Source: [Empedobacter] haloabium
Lineage (GTDB): Bacteria; Pseudomonadota; Gammaproteobacteria; Burkholderiales; Burkholderiaceae_D
DNA: 64,000 nt
Direction: 5' to 3'
Assembly: GCA_008011715.2 (NCBI GenBank)
Contig: CP136508.1
Location: forward strand, 2,542,001 to 2,606,000
Shown here piece by piece: positions 19,247 to 26,437 of this stretch. Within the stretch, counting starts at the first letter, position 1. Each line of letters starts with the position of its first letter. The translations under genes and the position numbers were made by a program. Below the pieces are notes generated by a model. It was not told the origin of the DNA, did not search any database, and saw only the letters and a list, made by a program, of their open reading frames with translations.

Positions 19247-20709
19247 ACGCGGCGGTACTGCCGCGCGCGGCCGGCGGCGCCGGCTTCGCCAGCGTCGCCT
19301 GGACCGTGTGGCGGGCCGAGTGGCGCGCGCTGCGCCGCAGCGCCGTGGCCGTCACGGCCGGCCTGTTGCTGCTCGCGCTGACCCTGGTGGCCACCTTCGT
19401 CAGCCACGAGCAGATGCGCGCCGTCGAGGCCGAGCGCGCGCACCTGCAGCACGAGGCGGACGAGCAGTGGAATGCCCAGCCGGACCGCCATCCGCACCGG
19501 GTGGTGCATTACGGCCACTACATCTTCCGGCCCGTCAGCCCGCTGGCGTTCTTCGACTTCGGCGTCGATCCGTACACGGGGCACACCTTGTACCTGGAAG
19601 GGCACCGCCAGAACAGCGCCAATTTCAGCGAGGCCGGCCAGTCCTCGGTGCTGCTGCGCTTCGGCCAGCTGACGCCCGCGTTTGTCGTGCAGACGCTGGC
19701 GCCGCTCGTCATCGCCTTCCTGGCCTTCGGCAGCGTGGCGCGCGAGCGCGAACGGGGCCAGCTGCGCCTGCTGGTGGCGCAAGGCCTGCCAGGCACGGCG
19801 CTGCTGGCGGGGAAGCTGGCCAGCCACGCGGCCGTGGCGCTGCTGTTGGCCGCCCCGGCGCTGGCGGCGCTGGCGACGATCGCCGCGCTGGAGAGCGCCG
19901 TGCGCGGGCATGCGCTGTGGATGATGGCCGGGTATGCGGCCTATGTGGTGCTGTGGGCGCTGGCCGCCGTGCTGGTATCCACCGCCGTACCGCGTGCGCG
20001 CGACGCGCTGCTGGCGCTGGTCGGCGCCTGGATCGTCACCGTGATCCTGCTGCCGCGCGTGCTGCCGGACGTGGCGGCGAGCCAGGTGGCGCGGCCCACC
20101 CGCATCGAAACCGAGGTGGCGATCCACCGCGAGGCGGCCGCGCTGGGCGACAGTCACGATCCGAACGACCCGCACTTTGCCGAGTTCCGCCGCAAGGTGC
20201 TGGCGAAATACGGCGTCGCACGGGTGGAAGACCTGCCCGTCAATTATGGCGGCCTGGTGATCGAGGAGGGCGAGCGGCTGACCAGTGCGCTGTTCGTGCG
20301 CCACATGCACGAGGAGTTCGCGCGCCAGGATGCGCAGGCCGGCATCGTCGCGGCGGCGCAGCTGGCCAGCCCGGTGCTGGCGTTGCGGCGGCTGTCGAAC
20401 GCGCTGGCCGGCTCGGACCGGGCCAGCCACGAGCGCTTCCTGCTGGAGGGCGAGGCCTACCGCTACCGCATGGTGCAGGCGCTGAACCGCCTGCACGTCA
20501 ACGAAGTGCGCTACCAGGGCGACCGCGACCAGCGGATCGGCAGTCATTTCTGGCGCGAGCTGCCGCGCTTCAAGCACGAGCCGATCGGGCTGCCGACGAT
20601 CGTCGAACGGCAGGTGCGTCCCGCGCTGGCCGTGTTGGCCCTCTGGCTGGCCGCACTGGTCGGCGGCGCATGGTGGCTGGCGCGCCGGCTGGAGCGTGCC
20701 CCGCGCTGA
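19243..20709 (+). CDS. ABC-2 permease, DUF3526-like, first subunit
   Basis: A 488-residue membrane protein. It has an N-terminal helix (about 38-55), a large extracytoplasmic loop of about 120 residues, then a cluster of helices (about 150-275) containing the ABC-2 hallmark ARERERGQLRLLVAQG, a second long loop (about 280-455) and a final helix. Two large periplasmic loops of this type characterise the DUF3526-type permeases paired with TonB receptors in several proteobacteria. The start overlaps the ATPase stop. The partner is the next gene. The substrate and the direction of transport are not proven by sequence, though ABC-2 folds usually export. Confidence 0.82.
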   Translation: MNAAVLPRAAGGAGFASVAWTVWRAEWRALRRSAVAVTAGLLLLALTLVATFVSHEQMRAVEAERAHLQHEADEQWNAQPDRHPHRVVHYGHYIFRPVSPLAFFDFGVDPYTGHTLYLEGHRQNSANFSEAGQSSVLLRFGQLTPAFVVQTLAPLVIAFLAFGSVARERERGQLRLLVAQGLPGTALLAGKLASHAAVALLLAAPALAALATIAALESAVRGHALWMMAGYAAYVVLWALAAVLVSTAVPRARDALLALVGAWIVTVILLPRVLPDVAASQVARPTRIETEVAIHREAAALGDSHDPNDPHFAEFRRKVLAKYGVARVEDLPVNYGGLVIEEGERLTSALFVRHMHEEFARQDAQAGIVAAAQLASPVLALRRLSNALAGSDRASHERFLLEGEAYRYRMVQALNRLHVNEVRYQGDRDQRIGSHFWRELPRFKHEPIGLPTIVERQVRPALAVLALWLAALVGGAWWLARRLERAPR

Positions 20710-20727
20710 ATGAATGGAGAACATGAT

Positions 20728-22083
20728 ATGAATACCCTCAAGCTTGAACTGCGCCTGGCGCTGCATTCGCGCTTGGCCAAGGGCGCGCTGTTGCTGCTGC
20801 TGGCATTGAGTGCGCTGGCCGTCTGGAGCGGCCTGCACGCGGTGGACCAGCAACGGCAAGCACTGGTCCGCATCGCCACCGTGCAGCGCGCCGACGTGAC
20901 GGCCGTCGCGCACAAGTACCGCGATGGCGGCGAGGCCGGTTACGCGGCCTATTCGACGCCGCACCTGACCGACCATCCGCCGGCGCCGCTGGCCTTTGCC
21001 GCGTTCGGCCAGCGCGACGTGCAGCCGTTCGCGCTGCGCGTGCGCCTGCTGGGATTGCAGGCCCAGTTGTACGAATCGGAGTCGATCAATCCGGAGCTGG
21101 CCGCGGCCGGGCGCTTCGATTTCGCCTTCGTGCTGGTCTACCTGGCGCCGCTGTTCGTCATCGCGCTGATGCACGACCTGGTCGCGGGCGAGCGCGAGGC
21201 GGGGCGGCTGCGGCTGGTGCATGCGCTGCCGGTGCCGGGCGCGCGGCTGTGGCGCCGCCGCATCGCGCTGCGCTTCGTCCTGGTGCTGGCGGCGCTGGCG
21301 CTGCCGCTGCTGTGCGGCGCCGCCAGCGCCGGCGTGGCGGCGGGCCACATGCTGCTGGTCTTGGCCATCGCGGCCTTGTACATGGCGTTCTGGTTCGGCA
21401 TGGCGGCGGCGGTGGCCGCCGGCGTGCGCACGTCGGCCGGCGGCGCGGCCGTGCTGCTGGCCGTGTTCGTGGTGCTGACCCTGGTGCTGCCGACCCTGGT
21501 GAACGGCGCCATCGGCCGCGCCGTGCCGGTGTCGAAGGGCGCCGAGCTGGCGCTGGCGCAGCGCCAGGCCGTGCACACGGCGTGGGACCGGCCCAAGGAA
21601 GAGACGATGGCGCAGTTCTTCCGCACCCATCCCGAGTGGCGCGATACGCCAGCGCTGACCGGGAAGTTCCAATGGAAGTGGTACTACGCGATGCACCAGG
21701 CCGGCGACGATGCGGTGGCCGGCCAGGTGGACGAGTACCGCGCGGCGCTGACGGCACGGGAACGGTGGACCGGCCACAGCGGCTGGCTGCTGCCGTCGGT
21801 GGCGGTGCAGGCCGTGCTGCATCGGCTGGCCGACACCGACCTGCATGGGCAACTGGCGTACCTGGACCGGGTAGCCGCGTTCCACAAGCAGTTGCGCGGC
21901 TACTTCTATCCGTACATCTTCAATGAGCGCTCGTTCGGGCCGGCGCAGTTCGCCGGGTTGCCGCGATGGCAGCGCGGCGCGGCCGGCGGGACTGTCGCGC
22001 TGGGCGCGGTGGTCGCGTTGGCGCTGCTTGCAGCGGTGGCGGGTGGCGCCGGCAGCGCCGCGTTGCGGCGCGTGCGGCCATGA
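20728..22083 (+). CDS. ABC-2 permease, DUF3526-like, second subunit
   Basis: A 451-residue membrane protein related in layout to the preceding subunit: an N-terminal helix (LLLLLALSALAVWSGL), a loop of about 120 residues, a helix bundle with LVAGEREAGRLRLVHALP (the ABC-2 cytoplasmic motif), a long loop and a final helix. The ATG with GGAGA 7 bases upstream is chosen over an earlier in-frame ATG that lacks a site. It completes a probable heterodimeric exporter with the upstream permease and ATPase. No periplasmic binding protein is encoded in the unit, which argues against a classical siderophore importer. Confidence 0.82.
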   Translation: MNTLKLELRLALHSRLAKGALLLLLALSALAVWSGLHAVDQQRQALVRIATVQRADVTAVAHKYRDGGEAGYAAYSTPHLTDHPPAPLAFAAFGQRDVQPFALRVRLLGLQAQLYESESINPELAAAGRFDFAFVLVYLAPLFVIALMHDLVAGEREAGRLRLVHALPVPGARLWRRRIALRFVLVLAALALPLLCGAASAGVAAGHMLLVLAIAALYMAFWFGMAAAVAAGVRTSAGGAAVLLAVFVVLTLVLPTLVNGAIGRAVPVSKGAELALAQRQAVHTAWDRPKEETMAQFFRTHPEWRDTPALTGKFQWKWYYAMHQAGDDAVAGQVDEYRAALTARERWTGHSGWLLPSVAVQAVLHRLADTDLHGQLAYLDRVAAFHKQLRGYFYPYIFNERSFGPAQFAGLPRWQRGAAGGTVALGAVVALALLAAVAGGAGSAALRRVRP

Positions 22084-22139
22084 CCGCGGGCCGCCGCCAG
22101 CGCTTGTAAACACCGGGGACTTTGTCAGCGTCCAGACGC

Positions 22140-22165
22140 AAAAAAGGCGGCCACGCGGCCGCCTC
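22140..22165 (-). terminator. Rho-independent terminator of the small minus-strand gene
   Basis: On the minus strand a GGCGGCC/GGCCGCC 7-bp stem with a 4-base loop is followed by six T residues. It lies 24 bases beyond the stop codon of the 50-residue gene and also separates it from the convergent permease gene. Confidence 0.85.
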
Positions 22166-22188
22166 GATCGATGGCGATACTTTAACGC

Positions 22189-22341
22189 TCAGGCCGGCGG
22201 GAAGCGGCCGTCGACGTACGGCGCGCCCCAGCGCTCGAACAGGCGGCGCAGGCGCGCCTTCAGCAGCGGCATGTAGCGGCGGTAAGCGTCGGCGATGACG
22301 ATCGCGGGTGCGTCTTCGACGCGGAATGGGGTGGCGGACAT
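22189..22341 (-). CDS. Small basic protein, 50 residues
   Basis: The frame starts at ATG with a strong GAGGAG site 5 bases upstream and encodes MSATPFRVEDAPAIVIADAY followed by a basic helix (RYMPLLKARLRRLFERWG) and a short Pro-ending tail. A terminator follows. The combination of ribosome site, coding bias and terminator supports a real single-gene unit. There is no signal peptide. I do not recognise a family. The amphipathic Arg/Leu helix could bind a protein or nucleic acid. Confidence 0.7.
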   Translation of the reverse strand: MSATPFRVEDAPAIVIADAYRRYMPLLKARLRRLFERWGAPYVDGRFPPA

Positions 22342-22570
22342 GGCGACTCCTCGAAATATATACCTCTGGCAATAGTTGTAGCTTACGCTTGCCCGAGTTA
22401 TTCGTCCAATGACGAGTTTCGATGTCTGGTATTCTTAAATCGAATAATATGACGGGCGCCAAATAAATGCCGTGTGGGAAGTTTGCTGGCATTCCGGATA
22501 ATCTCGGCTGATATGCTTTTGGGTGATTTCAGCCATCACTGGCGGCATGACATCGCTTGGGGTCTGTCCC

Positions 22571-22731
22571 TAATGCCGCTAAGGAATGTTATTAGCCTGC
22601 CGCAGACGGCTTTGCACCCAACAGCGAAGAGCTGGGGTCAGACCCGGCGGGTCTGACCCCGGTCTTGGGCCTGGGGTTGAGGGATCCGCCTGCGGCCCTG
22701 CGAGTCTTACATCCTTAACTTAGTGGCATTA
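22571..22731. repeat. Small inverted-repeat element, possible MITE
   Basis: Arms TAATGCCGCTAAG and CTTAGTGGCATTA (12 of 13 matching) bound 161 bp that encode nothing convincing. Outside both ends lies the same direct copy of GGGTCTGTCCC, like a target-site duplication or a preferred repeat target. Within it, a perfect 12-bp palindrome arm pair (GGGGTCAGACCC/GGGTCTGACCCC, 22634-22660) forms a second hairpin. I see no promoter function. The 561-bp gap between the small gene and the chitinase holds this element, the next repeat and AT-richer sequence near 22342-22450. Confidence 0.55.
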
Positions 22732-22829
22732 GGGTCTGTCCCTGCGGGGGACTGACCCCGAAGTTCGCTCGCAACGCGGCGACAGCGTAGACAAACTTCA
22801 GGGTCAGTCCCCACGAGGGGACAGACCCT
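22731..22829. repeat. Nested long inverted repeat
   Basis: Outer arms AGGGTCTGTCCC (22731-22742) and GGGACAGACCCT (22818-22829) enclose inner arms GGGGACTGACCC and GGGTCAGTCCCC plus GAAGTT/AACTTC, making a nearly continuous hairpin of about 99 bases. It belongs to the GGGTC..GACCC repeats also seen at 22634 and 44207. It lies downstream of the chitinase gene and could end its transcript, though no T-run follows. Confidence 0.75.
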
Positions 22830-22902
22830 GTGCGAATCGACAGCTGTTGGCTGCCAGGACGACCTGCCCCCGGCGAGCCGCGAGCTTGTCGTCTCGATCA
22901 CA

Positions 22903-25263
22903 TCACTTCAGCCCGACCGGCAGGTCAGGATACTCGTCGTTCAACGCATACTTCACGCCGTTCACGGTGATCGTGTAGGCCGACGGCCCGCTGATCGGCA
23001 GCTGGTAGTTCAAGGTCAGCGACACCGAGGCGCCCGGTGCCAGCGACTGCCAGGCGGGAATAGTGAAGCGGGCGCGGTTGAAGTTGGCCTTGAAGCCGCC
23101 GATATTGTTCGGCCCCGTGTAGCCGGCCTTGATGACCGTCAGCCCGTAGCCCGACTGGTCGCTCATATTGGCCGGCGCCGACACCGGATAGTCGAACTCC
23201 ACCACCGAGCCGCCCGGGATCGTCACGCTGCTGCGGTTGGTCAGCGTCATGACCGGATTGATCGGGTAATTGCTGTCGCCCAGCTTCCAGCCGCCCAGTT
23301 CGATCGACACCTTGGCGCTAGTGGCAGGCATGGCCGTCTCGGCACGGGTGGCGCCGTACGGCGCGGCCGTCTTGAACGCGTTGGCGATATTGGTCGTCAG
23401 GGTGTAGCCCATGAAGTACTCGCCCTTGCCACCGTTCTTCGCCGCGTCCCAGGCGTAGTCGCCGGCCAGCTCCCAGATCATGATGCCGCCGATGCCGTTG
23501 TCGATCACGTACTGTGTCTTGGCCGCGATCGACTGCGCCGTCTCCGTCGACAGGAACACCTTGCGGGTGGCGTTCCACAGCCATGGCGCCGCCAGCGTGG
23601 CGCTGTAGTGCGCCGTATAGGTGCCGGTCAGCGTCTTCTCGGTGATGCCGTAGGCGTCCAGGTAGTCCGGCACGATGGCGTTCTGCAGGTTCAGGGCGTG
23701 CCACAGCGGGTTGCCGCCGCCGGGGATCGGCTTGCCGTTCGGGTCCAGGTCATGCCAGACGTTGTCGATGCCGGTGGCGCCGGAGCCGCAGGTCTTGATG
23801 CCGGCGCAGGCGACCGGGTCGTTGACGGTCGGGCTGGTGCCCCACAGGCCATTGGTGCCGCCGGTGACGTCCTTCCAGCCGCGCGTGTAGTACGGCACGC
23901 CGATGTTGATGCGGCCGGCCTGCAGCGCGCCGCGGTAGTAGCGATAGGCCCAGTCCACGTTCAGGTAGCCGATGCCGCCGTACGAGTAGGCGTTGCCGGC
24001 ACGCAGCTCGCCGTCGTTGCCGTCGTCGAACAACGCCGCGTTCGGGCCCACGTACTGGTTCCAGCCGCCGTGCAGGTCATACGACATCAGGCTGGCATAG
24101 TCCAGGTACTTCAGGCCGGACATGTTCTCCTCGCCGCGCAGCACCCAGCCCGAGGCCGAGCCGGCGATCGTCAGCAGGTAGTACTTCTTGTCGGCGACGG
24201 CGGCCGTGTCCAGCTTCTGGCGCACCACGCGCAGCAGCTCGTTGTAGCTCTTCATCAGGCCCGCCAGGCGCGGCTTCGAGATGGCGAAATCGAGCGGGTT
24301 GCCGGCCTCGTTGTTGGTGGTCGGGTGCTCGTAGTCGATGTCGATGCCGTCGAAGAACGGATACTGGTGCAGGAATGCCACCATCGAGTCGGCCAGCGTG
24401 TTGATGCCGGCCGCGTTCAGGCTGCCGTCCGCATTCGTCGTGGCGGTGTAGAAGCCGCCGCTGCCGGCCCAGCCGCCCACCGACAGCATCACCTTCACGG
24501 CCGGATATTTCTTCTTGTATTGCGCCAGCAGGTTGAAGTGGCCCTTGTACGGCAGCGAGGGGTCCATCGCGGCGCCCGGGATGTTCGGCCAGGTCAGGCC
24601 CGTATCCGGATTGTTCGCGCCGCTGCCGATGGCGACCTTGTTGGCGCTGTCCACCGTGGCGAACGCGTAGTTGATGTGCGTGACCTTGTCCCACGGGATG
24701 TTGTTGACCAGGTAGGCCGGGGCGCCGTTGGTGCCGGTGCGCCAGCTGGTGAAGTAGCCGACGATGCGGCGCTGCAGGCCATTGGCCAGCTTCTCGCGGC
24801 CGTTGGCGTCGTACACGCCGCAGTAGGGCACGTTCGGCACCGGCGAGGTCAGGCCATCCGGGCGGCATGGCACGCTCGGGATCGGCGTAGGCGTAGGCGT
24901 AGGCGTAGGGGTAGGGGTAGGGGTAGGGGTTGGCGTCGGCGTCGGCGTCGGCGTGGGAGTAGGTGTCGGCGTGGGCGTCGGCGTCGGCGTGGTGGACTGC
25001 AGCTGCCACGGGCCCCATTGCTCGGCGCCCGGTACGTTGTTCTGGGTCCACCACTTGGCCGTGTAGGTCTTGCCCTGGTAGGTCACGCACATGCCCTGGG
25101 TGTAGACGGCGCTGGCGCTCCATTCGGCGCATTCGGCGGCCGCGGTGACGCCGCCCGACAGCTTCTTGGCCTGCGGGCCGGCGTCCGCGCCGGTGCCGCC
25201 GCCGCAGCCCGCGATGGCGCCGGCCACGAGGGCCAGCAGCAGCGCGTTGGAAATTGGTTTCAT
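22903..25263 (-). CDS. Chitinase, GH18 lipoprotein with CBM5/12
   Basis: A 786-residue endochitinase. A lipoprotein signal (AIAGC, lipid on Cys20) is followed by a carbohydrate-binding module of the CBM5/12 type (about 45-88, with AEWSASAVYTQGMCVTYQGK and AKWWTQNN), a Thr-Pro linker of about 17 TP units (91-128), and a GH18 barrel (about 165-630). The barrel has SVGGW (261-265) and the catalytic DGIDIDYE (305-312, acid/base Glu312). The last 150 residues form a beta-sandwich-like domain, possibly a second binding module. Lipidation suggests cell-surface display. It starts after AGGAGAC, 15 bases beyond the cupin gene, so the two form an operon. Confidence 0.93.
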   Translation of the reverse strand: MKPISNALLLALVAGAIAGCGGGTGADAGPQAKKLSGGVTAAAECAEWSASAVYTQGMCVTYQGKTYTAKWWTQNNVPGAEQWGPWQLQSTTPTPTPTPTPTPTPTPTPTPTPTPTPTPTPTPTPTPIPSVPCRPDGLTSPVPNVPYCGVYDANGREKLANGLQRRIVGYFTSWRTGTNGAPAYLVNNIPWDKVTHINYAFATVDSANKVAIGSGANNPDTGLTWPNIPGAAMDPSLPYKGHFNLLAQYKKKYPAVKVMLSVGGWAGSGGFYTATTNADGSLNAAGINTLADSMVAFLHQYPFFDGIDIDYEHPTTNNEAGNPLDFAISKPRLAGLMKSYNELLRVVRQKLDTAAVADKKYYLLTIAGSASGWVLRGEENMSGLKYLDYASLMSYDLHGGWNQYVGPNAALFDDGNDGELRAGNAYSYGGIGYLNVDWAYRYYRGALQAGRINIGVPYYTRGWKDVTGGTNGLWGTSPTVNDPVACAGIKTCGSGATGIDNVWHDLDPNGKPIPGGGNPLWHALNLQNAIVPDYLDAYGITEKTLTGTYTAHYSATLAAPWLWNATRKVFLSTETAQSIAAKTQYVIDNGIGGIMIWELAGDYAWDAAKNGGKGEYFMGYTLTTNIANAFKTAAPYGATRAETAMPATSAKVSIELGGWKLGDSNYPINPVMTLTNRSSVTIPGGSVVEFDYPVSAPANMSDQSGYGLTVIKAGYTGPNNIGGFKANFNRARFTIPAWQSLAPGASVSLTLNYQLPISGPSAYTITVNGVKYALNDEYPDLPVGLK
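24882..24992 (-). repeat. Coding hexamer repeat, Thr-Pro linker
   Basis: Tandem 6-base units (GGCGTN on the plus strand) encode the TP linker of the chitinase. Blocks of identical wobble bases (several ..GTA units, then ..GGG, then ..GTC) suggest recent expansion or contraction by slippage. Confidence 0.85.
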
Positions 25264-25278
25264 GCTTGTCTCCTGGTT

Positions 25279-26316
25279 TTAAAAGTCATGGTTGCTCGGG
25301 TAACTGCTGTAGAAATCGTTATCCCAGCGGAAGTGCGTGGCCGAGACGGTGAGCGAGATGTCCAGCGCCTCGACGAAATGCCACCAGCCGACGGGCAGGA
25401 ACAGGATCTCGCCGGGCGCCAGCTCGCACTCGGCGATCGGCATGCCGGCCAGCGCCGGGAAGCGCTGCAGGTCGATGGCGCGGCCGTCGACCGGGGTGAA
25501 GCAATGGCGTGTGTTGTACAGCTGCGGCGTGTGGCAGGGCGCGATCAGGCGCACCCGCTTGCGGCCCATCAGCTGCATCATGAAGTTGTTGGTCAGGTCG
25601 TGGTGGAACGGCGTCACGGTGCCGGCCGGGCCGAGCCAGAAGAAGCCCTTGCGTTCCTCGGTCAGGTAGTCCGGCAGCACCGGCATCTCGTCCCACAGCT
25701 CCGCCAGCGCGGTGCGGTTGCGGCCGTCGTTGTTGGCCGTCATGTAGAAGTCGTTGGTGCGGCCGGCCGCGCGTACTTGCGCCACGTAGTCGCCGAACGG
25801 CATCACGGCCTTGTGGGCGATGCTGTTCATCTCGTAGTCCGGGTCGGCCGAGCGGCCTCCTTGCACCTCCACCGTGCGGGCGCCGAAGCGTTCCGCCAGG
25901 CCGTCCAGGGTCCAGTGCCGCGCCGGGCAGTCGTCCAGCATGCCGGTGATGATGACGGGGCGGTTGGTCAGGTAATGCTCGCGCAGGAAGGTCGCGCCGT
26001 CCAGGCGGGCACGCCGTGGCACGACGGTCGTCATGTCCGGCGGCGCCATGCGTTGCAGGCGCGCCTCGATGCCCAGTACCCAGTCGCGCTTGGCCAGGCG
26101 GCTGTGCAGGCGCAGCACGCCGTGCAGATAGGGACTGGCCAGTGCGGCGTCGATCTCGGCGCGCGCCAGATCGGGCGGCACGCCGTTCTCGTGCAGGATG
26201 GCGGCCAGGGTGTCCGGATGGCTGCCCAGCACCAGGTTCTCGGCGATCCAGCGGCGCCAGTCGTTGTTGATGCCGGCGACGGGACCGATGGAATGGACGG
26301 TGGCGCGACGTTTCAT
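25279..26316 (-). CDS. Cupin-like JmjC-fold oxygenase
   Basis: A 345-residue cytoplasmic protein of the cupin_8/JmjC type. The N-terminal 110 residues are helical. The double-stranded beta-helix follows, with the probable iron ligands in TPFHHDLTNN (HxD) and PVGWWHFVEALD (distal His), and a MQLMGRKRVRLIAP strand typical of the fold. Relatives are 2-oxoglutarate and Fe(II)-dependent protein or small-molecule hydroxylases; the substrate here is unknown. Cupin-like genes often sit in TonB-receptor and glycan-use clusters, and this one is between two chitinase genes and 15 bases upstream of one. A structured hairpin separates it from the upstream chitinase. Confidence 0.85.
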   Translation of the reverse strand: MKRRATVHSIGPVAGINNDWRRWIAENLVLGSHPDTLAAILHENGVPPDLARAEIDAALASPYLHGVLRLHSRLAKRDWVLGIEARLQRMAPPDMTTVVPRRARLDGATFLREHYLTNRPVIITGMLDDCPARHWTLDGLAERFGARTVEVQGGRSADPDYEMNSIAHKAVMPFGDYVAQVRAAGRTNDFYMTANNDGRNRTALAELWDEMPVLPDYLTEERKGFFWLGPAGTVTPFHHDLTNNFMMQLMGRKRVRLIAPCHTPQLYNTRHCFTPVDGRAIDLQRFPALAGMPIAECELAPGEILFLPVGWWHFVEALDISLTVSATHFRWDNDFYSSYPSNHDF

Positions 26317-26336
26317 GTCATGTCCTTCGTATGCGT

Positions 26337-26364
26337 AAAAAAGCCGGCGGCGACCGCCGCCGGC
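26337..26364 (-). terminator. Terminator between chitinase and cupin genes
   Basis: Minus-strand GCCGGCGGCG/CGCCGCCGGC forms a 10-bp stem, 2-base loop, and six T residues follow. A second, weaker stem (26373-26394) lies just before it. The pair may attenuate read-through from the upstream chitinase gene into the cupin gene. Confidence 0.75.
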
Positions 26365-26437
26365 AAGGATGCGCCGGCGGCGGCCACCGCCGGCTTTACA
26401 GCAGGGTACAGCGGCCCTGCATTCGGGTGGCCCCGCC

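Noticed and set aside
24882..24992. CRISPR-like or tandem regulatory repeat
   Set aside because: The 6-base units are in frame and encode the Thr-Pro linker of the chitinase. There are no spacers.
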